Below the pieces are notes generated by a model. That model searched no databases. It saw only the letters and a list, made by a program, of their open reading frames with translations, and was not told the DNA's origin. From Armatimonadota bacterium (GTDB lineage: Bacteria; Armatimonadota; UBA5829; DSUL01), in assembly GCA_025998755.1 (NCBI GenBank), contig AP024674.1, positions 310,001 through 374,000 of the forward strand: a stretch of 64,000 nucleotides of DNA, read 5' to 3'. The position numbers and the translations under genes are program-made. This document shows, in pieces, positions 30,281 to 38,549 of this stretch (within the stretch, counting starts at the first letter, position 1; every line of letters starts with the position of its first letter).

Positions 30281-31294
30281 ATGGCGGCAGATAGAAAGAC
30301 CAGCAGGCGCAGGTTCCTGGGCGGGCTACTGGCCGGTGGGTCCACTCTGGTGGCGGGCTCCATCTGGCCGGTGCGGACGGTGTCTCCGGCCACGCACCGG
30401 GACGGGCCACGATTCCGCTTCATCCACTTCACGGACATCCACGTCCAGCCTGAGCTCAACGCTGCTCGCGGTTACGCCCAGGCCATCCACCATATGAATC
30501 AGCACCGGGCCGAGTTCGCCTTGAGTGGTGGCGATCTGGTCTTCGACGTGCTCCGCGCCGACCGTGACCGCTGTGAACGGCTCTGGAAGTTGTACACCTC
30601 CCTGTCGGAGCGCTTGGAGATGCCTGTGTGGAACGTGATGGGCAATCACGATAACTTCGGGCTGCAGAACAGCGCGATCTCCCCGTCCGAGCCGGGCTAC
30701 GGAAAGCAGAAGTATCTGGAAAGCCTGGGTCTGGAGCGCTCTTACTACTCCTTCAACCACCGGGGGTGGCATTTCATTGCGCTGGACAGCATCCTGCTTG
30801 TGGAAGGCGGATGGGCCGCTCGGCTGGACGATGAGCAGATGGCCTGGCTGAAGGAGGATCTCAAGTCCAAGGGAGACCTCCCGACGGTGGTTGCTTTGCA
30901 CGTCCCAGTGGTGTCTTTCTTCAGCCAGATTGTGGACGGTCCGAACAAGGGCAACCCGCCCGGCCGGGTGATGGCCGATGGGAAGGAGCTGCGGGAGCTC
31001 TTCGAGGCGCACAACGTAAAGCTGGTATTGCAGGGGCACGTCCACATCCGCGAGCGATTCGAATACAACGGAGTCACCTATATCACCAGCGGGGCTGTGT
31101 CTGGTTCGTGGTGGAACGGTCCCCGCTTCGGCCACCCCGAAGGCTATGCCGTGGTGGAGATCGACGGCGATGGTTTCACCTGGACCTACCACACATTCGG
31201 GTGGGTGGCCAAGCGGCAGGCCATGTTGAACGAAGACGACCGCCGCATCCTGCAGCAGCTCTATTCCGAACGGGAGGTCTTTGCCCTGGTCTGA
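30281..31294 (+). CDS. Tat-exported calcineurin-like metallophosphoesterase
   Basis: A 337-residue enzyme with a twin-arginine leader (SRRRFLGGLLAGGSTLVAG) and the full calcineurin-like metal site: FTDIHV (Asp52, His54), GGDLVFD (Asp85), MGNHDNF, LHVPV, and QGHVH. Family members hydrolyse phosphomono- or diesters with two metal ions. Start ATG at 30281 has GGGAAAGGA upstream. Located in the periplasm or outside. It is divergent from the MarR operon and might be read from the same promoter region. Substrate unknown. Confidence 0.9.
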   Translation: MAADRKTSRRRFLGGLLAGGSTLVAGSIWPVRTVSPATHRDGPRFRFIHFTDIHVQPELNAARGYAQAIHHMNQHRAEFALSGGDLVFDVLRADRDRCERLWKLYTSLSERLEMPVWNVMGNHDNFGLQNSAISPSEPGYGKQKYLESLGLERSYYSFNHRGWHFIALDSILLVEGGWAARLDDEQMAWLKEDLKSKGDLPTVVALHVPVVSFFSQIVDGPNKGNPPGRVMADGKELRELFEAHNVKLVLQGHVHIRERFEYNGVTYITSGAVSGSWWNGPRFGHPEGYAVVEIDGDGFTWTYHTFGWVAKRQAMLNEDDRRILQQLYSEREVFALV

Positions 31295-31419
31295 GCGCTC
31301 ATCCCGGCAGGATTCTACTGCGCGGCGGAAGAAGGGCTCCCCGTCCATATTAACGTGGATCCCGCTGAAGGCCGCGCGGAAGCCTTTCCGTCAGTAGAGA
31401 CCGTCTTCTGAAAGACACT

Positions 31420-31686
31420 GTGAGCTATGCGTCGCCCTGGCCGGAGGAGCAGGTCACCACGCCGATGGGCCGCTGGCGCACTCCTCCCATACTTCCGTGG
31501 CGTCACCATCTCCTGGCTGAAGCCGTCGAGGAGCGCCTGCCGGAAGCGGTGCGGCGGGGAGTTGTGCGGCAGATCTATCCGGAATGCGGCGAGCCCTGCA
31601 GTCTCGGAGATGATATCCTGACTTCCTGGCTGCCGGCGCTTCACGACGGACCGGTGGGTTTCGAGATACTTCCGCGCAACCCGTGA
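31420..31686 (+). CDS. Small hypothetical ORF, uncertain
   Basis: An 88-codon frame from a GTG that fills a 437-base gap between two genes. It contains EAVEERLPEAVRRGVVRQIY and PECGEPC. Codon use does not look foreign, but there is no signal peptide, no recognised domain and no clear ribosome site. It may be a remnant. No other gene is seen in this gap. Confidence 0.3.
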   Translation: MSYASPWPEEQVTTPMGRWRTPPILPWRHHLLAEAVEERLPEAVRRGVVRQIYPECGEPCSLGDDILTSWLPALHDGPVGFEILPRNP

Positions 31687-31731
31687 GGTGGGAAGACCAA
31701 CGCGTATCGAGAGATCAAGGAGGGCAACAGG

Positions 31732-33219
31732 ATGGAACAAAACCCGGCCAGACCAATGCTCTGGTCCTCCACACGGACGGGCCGCGGCGAGACCGCCACC
31801 GCAAACTACTTCTTCTGGCGCGCGACGCTGGAGCGCAGCTACAGGGCGCACGCGGTCACGGGCCCTGTCTCGAAGACGCCGGTGCGCTTGGTCGGCCAGG
31901 AGGGCTCGCCAATGCAGACCGGAATCTCCTGTGTCATCGGGCTGCCGGAGGGCGGTTACCGGGCCTACGCTTCCACGCGCAGCACGGACCACAAGCGGAT
32001 GTGCGTCACGGTCTGGGACTCATCGGACGGCGTGGAGTGGCATCCCGTGCCCACCGGGCAGGATCTGGACGGAGATCTGCCGAACCGGGTGGTTTTCGAC
32101 GGTATTCCGGGCGATCAGAGTTCGGTGGGCGGTCCCTCTGTGGTTCCCCTGCGCGACGGGCGGTGGAGGATGTACGTCTGGAAACACCGGGAGGGGCATC
32201 TACGCTACATCGTCGCGGAGAGCGATGACGGGCTGTGCTGGCGCGTTCCGGATTTTGACCGCCCCGCTCTGTATCATCCCCACGACGGCGGGCTGTGGAA
32301 GCTCGCCGAAGGTCTGTCGCCGCACGAGATGGTGGAGATGGCGCTGCCTGAAGCAGAGGTCTGGAGGCGCAGGCGGCTGTGGACCAACGACGCCGCGCGC
32401 GTCTATTACGATGAGCAGAAGGACGTCTACGTATGCTACTCGGTCTGGCTGCATCCTGCAGTGCCTGACCGGCGGGTGGACGTGGACAATGCTCCGGGAG
32501 TACACAGACTGATCCAGCGGCGGCTCAGCGAGGACGGCTTGACCTGGAGCGACCCGGAACTGGTTCTGATGCCGGACGAGCGCGACCCGTGGGATCTGCA
32601 GTTCTACTTCCTAAATGTGCAATGGCATCAGGACTTTCTCATCGGGTGCCTGGGCTACTACCGGGTGGAACAGTCACAGCAGACAATGGACACGGAGCTC
32701 TGCTTCTCGCACGACGGGGTCCACTGGGAGCGGCCCGTCCGTGGTGCCTGGATCCCGCGGTCACCGGCGGGTTCCGGGTTGCCGGATACCGCCGGGATCT
32801 ATGTCTGCGACTGGCTGGACCGGGGAGACCGCTGGCTCTGCCTGTACGACGCCACGCTGTATCCCCACAACTCCAGGATGTTCGAATGCGCCATGATGGG
32901 GGTGTTCTTTCCGCGGAACCGCTTCGCTGGAGTAGCGGCAGGAACGGCGCCAGCCGGCCTGATCACGGAGCCGCTGTTCCTGCGCTCGCCGGAGATCCTG
33001 CTGGATGCATCGATCAGGGGCTGGCTGCGCGCCGAACTTACAGACTGCTTCGGGCGCAAACTGCCCGGATTCGAGATCGGCAAGAGCGTTCCGGTTTCGG
33101 GAGACAGCCAACGCCACATCCTGACCTGGAAGGACTCCGACATCCGCGACCATCTGTTCCAGTTCGTGCGGCTGCGGCTGGAGTGGCAGGACGGCGAACT
33201 CTGGAGCGTCCAGTCCTGA
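31732..33219 (+). CDS. Beta-propeller glycosyl-hydrolase-like protein (GH32/GH43-like)
   Basis: A 495-residue protein without signal peptide. The repeated pattern of propeller blades is visible: GGPSVVPLRDGRWRMYVW, FSHDGVHWERP, SEDGLTWSDP, and WDLQFYFLNVQW. These W-x-Y and DG-x-x-W motifs are typical of five-bladed propeller glycosidases of clan GH-F/GH-J and of the related 'glycosyl hydrolase family 32 N-terminal-like' hypothetical proteins. A catalytic triad cannot be assigned by eye. AAGGAGGG precedes the ATG. It belongs with the many carbohydrate-active proteins of this window. Confidence 0.75.
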   Translation: MEQNPARPMLWSSTRTGRGETATANYFFWRATLERSYRAHAVTGPVSKTPVRLVGQEGSPMQTGISCVIGLPEGGYRAYASTRSTDHKRMCVTVWDSSDGVEWHPVPTGQDLDGDLPNRVVFDGIPGDQSSVGGPSVVPLRDGRWRMYVWKHREGHLRYIVAESDDGLCWRVPDFDRPALYHPHDGGLWKLAEGLSPHEMVEMALPEAEVWRRRRLWTNDAARVYYDEQKDVYVCYSVWLHPAVPDRRVDVDNAPGVHRLIQRRLSEDGLTWSDPELVLMPDERDPWDLQFYFLNVQWHQDFLIGCLGYYRVEQSQQTMDTELCFSHDGVHWERPVRGAWIPRSPAGSGLPDTAGIYVCDWLDRGDRWLCLYDATLYPHNSRMFECAMMGVFFPRNRFAGVAAGTAPAGLITEPLFLRSPEILLDASIRGWLRAELTDCFGRKLPGFEIGKSVPVSGDSQRHILTWKDSDIRDHLFQFVRLRLEWQDGELWSVQS

Positions 33220-33228
33220 CCCGGCCCT

Positions 33229-33770
33229 TCAGGTCAGCGCGTGGACGGCTGCAATCACATCGTCCGCGCACGGGAGCAACGCAAGTTCCAGAGACTGACT
33301 GAAGGGGATGAGACTTTCGTCCATCGTCACGCGGCGCACAGGAGCATCCAGCCACCAGAAGTCTTCCTCGCACATCCGAGATACGATCTCCGTGCCCCAT
33401 CAGCACGGTCGCACGGCTTCCTCCACGGTAATCAGACGCCCTGTCTTCTCCAGCGACCGGCCGATCGTCTCGAAATTCAGCGGGGCAAACGTCCGGGGGT
33501 CAATGGTTTCGCAGGAGATCCCTTCCGCGTCCAGCCGCTACGCCGCTTCAGTGGCCGGGCCGAGCATCTTCTGGGAAGCCACAATGGTGGCGCCCTTTCC
33601 CTCGCGCGATCCGCGCTTTTCCAAAGGGAACGATGTGCTCGCCGTCCGGGACTTCGCCCTCAGGTTGTAGAGCAGCTCTGCCAGAAGACTATGCAGGCTC
33701 ATCCCCAGGGCCAACGCCATCCCGTGGCCGCGGTAGGTGCGAAGCACCGTGTCACCCCGCTCCGGCTCCA
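33229..33770 (-). pseudogene. Remnant of 2-oxoacid dehydrogenase E1, alpha fragment joined to beta C-terminal half
   Basis: On the minus strand, 33771-33675 encodes GDTVLRTYRGHGMALALG and then SLLAEL, the thiamine-enzyme E1-alpha substrate-channel region. It runs directly into E1-beta sequence, LLYNLR, then in another frame GEVPDGEHIVPFGKARIAR, then back in the first frame GKGATIVASQKM. The E1-beta C-terminal domain follows to 33229 (ETIGRSLEKTGRLITVEEA; WGTEIVSRM). It is interrupted by an in-frame TAG (33538-33540) and TGA (33400-33402) at places where intact E1-beta has Glu-type and Gly-type residues. So a deletion removed most of E1 alpha and the N-half of E1 beta, and stops and frameshifts followed. 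Non-functional. Confidence 0.78.
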
Positions 33771-34594
33771 CTCCCGCCGCCACCATCCGCGCATTCCAGA
33801 TGACCGAGTATCCCGGGGAACTCTCCCCGCCAATGCCATCGCGATCGAAACCGTTGTGGAGCGTGAACTCCGCTTCTCCTTCGCCGCGGAGCATCCACTC
33901 CACCATCTGCTCCGTGGTTGCGCCCTGTGAAGGGTCACGGTTGTCCAGCACAAGGGCGATCGTGGAAAGGGAGCCCAGCTCGAACTTGTTGCCCCAGATC
34001 TTCTTCTGGAAATATCCGAGAATACCCGAGACGGCGACCTGCAGGATGTCCCGTTCTATGGCCTGGGGCGACGTCTGGCACGCCGCGCGCTGCAGCAAGG
34101 CGTTTCTGCTCCTCATCTTCCCGCAGGGTGGGGTAGATGGCGTCGTCCACATAAGGCTTTGTGGTATCGAGCTTCTCTTTGCGGCCGCTCTTCAGGCAGG
34201 CTTCGAAGTCGTTGGAGGGATACTCCTCGCCGCCCACCGGGCATTTTGCCTTGAAGGGCCGGTCCGGGGACATAATCCAGGGATAGTGCCCGCCCACGCG
34301 GAAGACTTCCGCCCCGTGCAGCGGGCATCCTACCCCGAAGCGCACGTTCAGGGCGCGGGGAAGGTCAGCTTCGGGGATCAGTTCCCGGATCTCCTCGTCG
34401 CTGCGGTCTGCCAGAACCGCAGCCTGTTTCAGCAGGCTTTGCAGTGCCTCAGCATAGCGAGAGTCGCGAGCTCGGTGACGGATGGCCGTGATGTCCCTCT
34501 CCGTAAAGTAGGTTCGTCCGGACTTCGCGGCGGCCGCTCCTGCGGCCGCCATAACGAGAGCCATTCCCAAGGCGACAGTGGCTATCGCCCGCAT
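33771..34594 (-). pseudogene. N-terminal fragment of a heparinase II/III-like secreted protein, frameshifted
   Basis: Start ATG at 34594 opens a signal peptide (MRAIATVALGMALVMAAAGA) and a domain with CPLHGAEVFRVGG, YPWIMS and KCPVGGEEYPSNDF, typical of large polysaccharide lyases of the heparinase II/III or alginate-lyase-like type (usually over 600 residues). Near 34095-34110 the frame changes; the continuation reads AIERDILQVAVSGILGYF ... ALVLDNRDPSQG ... YSVIWNARMVAAG and then joins the E1-alpha fragment without a stop. Thus only about 270 residues remain and the 3' part is lost. It is a chimeric end of a deletion, or an assembly fusion. Confidence 0.7.
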
Positions 34595-34709
34595 GACATC
34601 CCTCAACGTCCCGATTCCTCCGCGCGAAGTTGGAGCGATTCCCCCGGTTGCCGCATGCACTTCCGGGGAGCAGTTCTTCGGCGGCGACAAGCCATCCCTG
34701 CCTCACCTG

Positions 34710-34742
34710 AAAAAGAGTGCGGCCGCCCCTGCGGGGCGGCCG
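34710..34742 (-). terminator. Intrinsic terminator of tRNA-Glu
   Basis: Stem CGGCCGCCCC/GGGGCGGCCG (ten base pairs, loop of three) followed, on the minus strand, by CACTCTTTTTC. Located 41 bases after the tRNA gene. Confidence 0.8.
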
Positions 34743-34782
34743 TCGCCGGACATTCCTGGTGGTGCTATTCACTGGAAAATCA

Positions 34783-34855
34783 TACCCCCAACGGGATTCG
34801 AACCCGTGCTGCCGCCGTGAAAGAGCGGTGTGCTAGGCCTCTGCACTATGGGGGC
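34783..34855 (-). tRNA. tRNA-Glu (anticodon UUC)
   Basis: A 73-base cloverleaf on the minus strand: acceptor GCCCCCA pairs with TGGGGGT, discriminator A; anticodon stem CCGCT/GGCGG around the loop CTTTCAC with anticodon TTC; T-arm with GGTTCGAATCC. The CCA end is not encoded (TGA follows). Sequence matches the usual bacterial tRNA-Glu. Confidence 0.95.
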
Positions 34856-35042
34856 GAGAAGGGGGAGGTTCAAACTCCCTCAGCGCCAATTCTATACCCG
34901 CTTGCGCGCTGGTGTCAATGGGCCGTGCACGGCCCGGATTTAAGCTTTTCCGGGACCGGCACAGCGGTGATACGCTTCCATGCCGGATGCAGATCCGCAT
35001 CTGATATCCGCCGGGAGTTGCGCTTGCTGGGGCCCGGGGGGC

Positions 35043-35915
35043 TCAGCGGAGCTCTGCGATGCTCCCGGCGGAGATCATTGCATCGAACGGATTCATTCCT
35101 GCCATCCACCAGCCCTTGCCATCGGGGCGCAACCCGGCCTGCCAGAGTAGAAATCCCGTTGCCAGTCCGAGGATGCGCCTGCGGACCTCGGCCTCCGTAT
35201 ATGTCCTGAGCGGCGAACCGCAGAACGCCGTGCACAGCCAGTCAGTCGGGCTCTCGAAGTGGCAATGTCCGGCCTCGCGGACTCGGATCGCCCGTCCCGT
35301 GGGCGCCGCCTGGTAGACGGCAAGTCCGTTGCCGCTCGAGTTGCAGGCCTGACTTTCACCCAGTATCCCGAAAATCGGAATATTCATCTGAGCGGCCAGC
35401 CGGGCTGCGGTGGACCCAGAGTCCACCAGGTCTAGCCCCAGCACCGCGCGGGCCCTGCCATCCCTGCCAGCGGCTACTATCGCGGCCAGCCCACCGGCGG
35501 AGTGGCCGGCGTAGATGACCTGCCTGTCAGTCAGCGTCCTGGCCAGGGCGGCCATGTCGCGCCCGTTTCGCGTATGGTCCGTATTCCAAGGACGACTGTA
35601 TGCCAGGTCCAGCGTCACGACGTCCAGCCCCCAACTGGCGTAATGCCGCGCAACTGCGCGCATGTTCGACTGGCTTCGCGAAAAGCCGTGCGCCAGTACG
35701 ATGAGAACAGTTTGCGGAGCTCCCCGCGCCCGGTAGCGGATATATGGCAGTTGCCTTCCGTCCTCGTTGCGGAAATAACCCCTGCTCTCTTGGACAGCGT
35801 AGGGACCCTGAAGGGAATAGTCGGGCCCGGGATTTCGGGCGAGGGCAACTCCGACCGTGGCGACAATACTGCCAACCAGGGCAACCAGCAAAATTTCTCT
35901 TTTGCAGATACTCAC
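35043..35915 (-). CDS. Secreted alpha/beta hydrolase
   Basis: A 290-residue alpha/beta-hydrolase fold protein. The N-terminus (SICKREILLVALVGSIVATVG) is a signal peptide or anchor; the oxyanion region is VLAHGFSRS, the nucleophile motif GHSAGG, and His late in REAGHCHFES. Family members hydrolyse esters, amides or lipids; no finer assignment is possible. GTG start at 35915 has AAGGAGG ten bases upstream. Confidence 0.85.
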   Translation of the reverse strand: MSICKREILLVALVGSIVATVGVALARNPGPDYSLQGPYAVQESRGYFRNEDGRQLPYIRYRARGAPQTVLIVLAHGFSRSQSNMRAVARHYASWGLDVVTLDLAYSRPWNTDHTRNGRDMAALARTLTDRQVIYAGHSAGGLAAIVAAGRDGRARAVLGLDLVDSGSTAARLAAQMNIPIFGILGESQACNSSGNGLAVYQAAPTGRAIRVREAGHCHFESPTDWLCTAFCGSPLRTYTEAEVRRRILGLATGFLLWQAGLRPDGKGWWMAGMNPFDAMISAGSIAELR

Positions 35916-36228
35916 CGGTGATCACCCTCCTTCAATCTATGGCGCATTAGCTCACTGGCCGTAACGTGCTTCAGCCCTCAAAGGACTCCCTTTGCCTGCG
36001 TCCAAGGCTTGCGAGGAGAGCCCGGATGGGCTAAAACATCTCTTGGCGTCTCTGAGTAACCGGTAACGCATCCGTCCATAAGGGACGGCTCCGTGCGCCG
36101 ACAGTGCTGTTCGAAGCATCCGCTTCACCAGGCGCCTGGCGAGGATGCCAGGCGCTCGCACATCGCGCTTCCCTAGGGATCAGGGCCATCAGAAGCAGAC
36201 GCCCATCTTCTTGCATCGGAGGTCGAAC
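35916..36228. other. Leader region of the DegT aminotransferase gene
   Basis: About 310 bases with two perfect hairpins: CCGTCC-ATAAG-GGACGG (36072-36088) and GCGCCTGGC-GAGGAT-GCCAGGCGC (36132-36155). Neither is followed by a T-run. No tRNA, riboswitch or gene was recognised here. Confidence 0.4.
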
Positions 36229-37347
36229 TTGGAAGTCCCGTTTTATGGTCACGTCAGGCAGTATCACAACCTGAAACAGGAGATTGACGACGCCATCCTG
36301 CAAGTGCTGGAGTCCGGCGCCTACGTCATGGGCCCCACTCTGGAGCGGTTCGAGCAGGAGCTTGCGCAGTATGCCGGAATGGCTCACGCCGTGGGAGTCA
36401 ATTCCGGGACCGACGCTCTGTGGCTGGCTATGATGGCGAAGAACATCGGGCCGGGCGACGAGGTTATCACCACCAGCAACACCTTCTTCGCCACGGCGGA
36501 GGCCATCTGGATTGCGGGCGCGACGGCTGTCTTCGTGGACAGCGATCCTAAGACCCATTGCATTGACGTCTCGAAGATCGAGGATGCCATCACTCCCCAA
36601 ACAAAGGCCATCGTCCCGGTGCATCTGTATGGCCAGTGCGCCGAGATGGACCGGGTCCACGAGATCGCGCAGAAGCACGGTCTGACGGTCTTCGAGGATA
36701 ACGCCCAGGCCATTGACGCGCGTGGCGATACGTTCACGATCGGCCAGTTTTCTGCCGCCGTCGGCACCAGCTTTATCATACAGAAGAACCTGGGCACGTT
36801 CGGAGACGGTGGCGCTGTCCTGACCGATGACGCCGACCTGGCGCAGCGCGTCCGAAAACTGCGCAACCACGGTTCCTTGAAGCGCTCCGTCCACTCCTTC
36901 GGCTTCAATAGCCGCCTGGATGACATCCACGCCGGCATCCTGAGCGTAAAGCTGAAAAGGATCACCGAGTGGTCTGACCGGCGGCGCGAAATCGCTGCGA
37001 AGTATACCGAGGGACTGAAAGATTCCGGCCTGATTCTCCCCTACGAGAAGCCGGGTTACCGCCACGTGTATCACCTGTATGTGGTTCATACTCCGGCAGG
37101 CCAGCGGGATGAACTTCTCAAGTATCTCAACGATAACGGCGTGGACGCAAAGCTGCACTACCCGATCGCCATCCATCAGCAGGAAGGATTCCCGTGGGGC
37201 AAGCCGTACCGCATCGCGGGAGACCTGAAGAACACGGAGTTCAACGCGGCGAACTGCATCTCCCTGCCCATGTTCCCCGAACTGACGCAGGAGGAGATAG
37301 ACTACACCATCCAGACCACGCTGGAAGGGTGCAAGAAGATCCTTTGA
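36229..37347 (+). CDS. DegT/DnrJ/EryC1-family aminotransferase
   Basis: A 372-residue PLP-dependent sugar aminotransferase. Start is TTG at 36229 with GGAGGT five bases upstream; the reading frame is open upstream without signal. Seen: VNSGTDALWLAM, ITTSNTFFATAEA, VPVHLYGQ, DNAQAID, PLP lysine 186 in FIIQKNLGTFGDGGAV, and the C-terminal NCISLPMFPEL. Such enzymes aminate keto-sugars in nucleotide-sugar pathways. The oxidoreductase gene 64 bases downstream may supply the ketone. Confidence 0.9.
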   Translation: MEVPFYGHVRQYHNLKQEIDDAILQVLESGAYVMGPTLERFEQELAQYAGMAHAVGVNSGTDALWLAMMAKNIGPGDEVITTSNTFFATAEAIWIAGATAVFVDSDPKTHCIDVSKIEDAITPQTKAIVPVHLYGQCAEMDRVHEIAQKHGLTVFEDNAQAIDARGDTFTIGQFSAAVGTSFIIQKNLGTFGDGGAVLTDDADLAQRVRKLRNHGSLKRSVHSFGFNSRLDDIHAGILSVKLKRITEWSDRRREIAAKYTEGLKDSGLILPYEKPGYRHVYHLYVVHTPAGQRDELLKYLNDNGVDAKLHYPIAIHQQEGFPWGKPYRIAGDLKNTEFNAANCISLPMFPELTQEEIDYTIQTTLEGCKKIL

Positions 37348-37411
37348 GATCAGCAGATATCGGCGGACCTCCGGCCGGGCATCGGAGGTTGCGGAAAGGA
37401 GCCGGATCAAG

Positions 37412-38485
37412 ATGAGTGACCGTGTCTACCGGGTGGTCGTGGCCGGAGTAGGCAAGCGGGGGCGGCATCACGCCTCGGCGTTCCGGGCCAACCCCCGATT
37501 CGAGCTGGTTGGGCTGTGTGACATTGACGAAGCGCGGCTAAAGCAGGCTGCGGACGAGTTCGGGGTCCCGGCCACCGGCACAGACGCCGCCGCGCTGCTG
37601 AGAGACCTTCAGCCGGACGTATTCTGCTTCACCACCATGCCGTCCGTGCGCTACAGCCTCATCGAGGCGGGCGTCAACTCGGGCGTCAAGCTCATCGCCT
37701 ACGAGAAGCCGATGGCCATGTCCTCGGCCGAGGGCCGGCGCATCATGGAGCTGGTCCGCGCTGCGGGCGTGAAGACCGTGGTCAGCCACCAGCACCGATA
37801 CGGCGAGCATTACCGGAAGGTGAAGGAGGTCATCGAGAGCGGTGCACTTGGCCGGGTGCATACCGTCTACGGGCACGCCACCGGCTGGATGCTTCATATG
37901 ATGACCCACATGATAGACTATGCCCGTTGGTATAACGGCAACGCGGATGCGGTGTGGGTGATGGGACAGGCGGCTGGAAAAGGAAAGTTCTCGGATCCGC
38001 ATCCATCGCCCGACTACATCGCGGGCATCGTTCAGTTCGCGAATGGAGTGCGGGGCTACTTCGAAACCGGCGCCGGCGCTCCGGACGTGCCCGAAGTGGA
38101 CTACTGGTGGCGCAAGTGCCGGGTGGGGGCACAGGGGACGGAAGGGTTCGCCGAGGTGCTCACCGGCGGCGGCTGGCGAGCCGTCACCCGTCAAGGCATG
38201 ATGGGCGGTGAAGGATGTATGAACTACGACCTGGACATGCCACCCTATATCGAGGACATGGCGCGCTGGCTGGATGATGACTCCGCAGTGCATCCCTGTA
38301 ACGGCGAGGAGGCATGGAAAGGGTTCGAGATCATGATGGCCATCTGCCGCTCGGCGGCGCGTGGAGGTCAGATCGCGATCCCGCTGGAGGATGGCCCGCC
38401 GGAGCTGGATGAGTTGCGCGATCGGATGCCGGATTCTCCCGTTCTTCTCTCCTCGGAAGAGAACCGGAAGGAATATCTGGGCTAG
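37412..38485 (+). CDS. Gfo/Idh/MocA-family NAD-dependent oxidoreductase
   Basis: A 357-residue sugar dehydrogenase-like enzyme: N-terminal Rossmann GVGKRGRHHASAF (12-24), conserved EKPMAMS (97-103), SHQHRYGEHYRKV, and GHATGWMLHMMTHMIDYARW with the His/Asp catalytic-site signature. It oxidises or reduces hydroxyl groups of sugars or inositols. The C-terminus is the usual alpha/beta domain. AAGGAG precedes the ATG. Likely works with the DegT aminotransferase upstream; substrate unknown. Confidence 0.9.
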   Translation: MSDRVYRVVVAGVGKRGRHHASAFRANPRFELVGLCDIDEARLKQAADEFGVPATGTDAAALLRDLQPDVFCFTTMPSVRYSLIEAGVNSGVKLIAYEKPMAMSSAEGRRIMELVRAAGVKTVVSHQHRYGEHYRKVKEVIESGALGRVHTVYGHATGWMLHMMTHMIDYARWYNGNADAVWVMGQAAGKGKFSDPHPSPDYIAGIVQFANGVRGYFETGAGAPDVPEVDYWWRKCRVGAQGTEGFAEVLTGGGWRAVTRQGMMGGEGCMNYDLDMPPYIEDMARWLDDDSAVHPCNGEEAWKGFEIMMAICRSAARGGQIAIPLEDGPPELDELRDRMPDSPVLLSSEENRKEYLG

Positions 38486-38512
38486 AGGTTGCCTCGAGCG
38501 GGTACAGGAGAA

Positions 38513-38540
38513 CGGGGCCGGTCCTTCAGGGCCGGCCCCG
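38513..38540 (+). terminator. Terminator of the DegT-Gfo/Idh/MocA unit
   Basis: CGGGGCCGG/CCGGCCCCG stem extended by TCC/GGG around TTCA, followed by TAGGCTTTCTT. Confidence 0.75.
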
Positions 38541-38549
38541 TAGGCTTTC

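Noticed and set aside
34920-34935. 16-base palindrome GGGCCGTGCACGGCCC as terminator
   Set aside because: No T-run and too far from the nearest stop codon on the right strand; kept only as an inert palindrome.
33241-35209. Plus-strand long open frames opposite the E1/heparinase remnant
   Set aside because: They mirror decayed minus-strand genes and the tRNA; the translations match no family and the protein pattern belongs to the minus strand.
35941-36010. A tRNA-like start (GGCGCATTAGCTCACTGG)
   Set aside because: No anticodon stem or T-arm with GGTTCGA follows; the cloverleaf cannot be closed.
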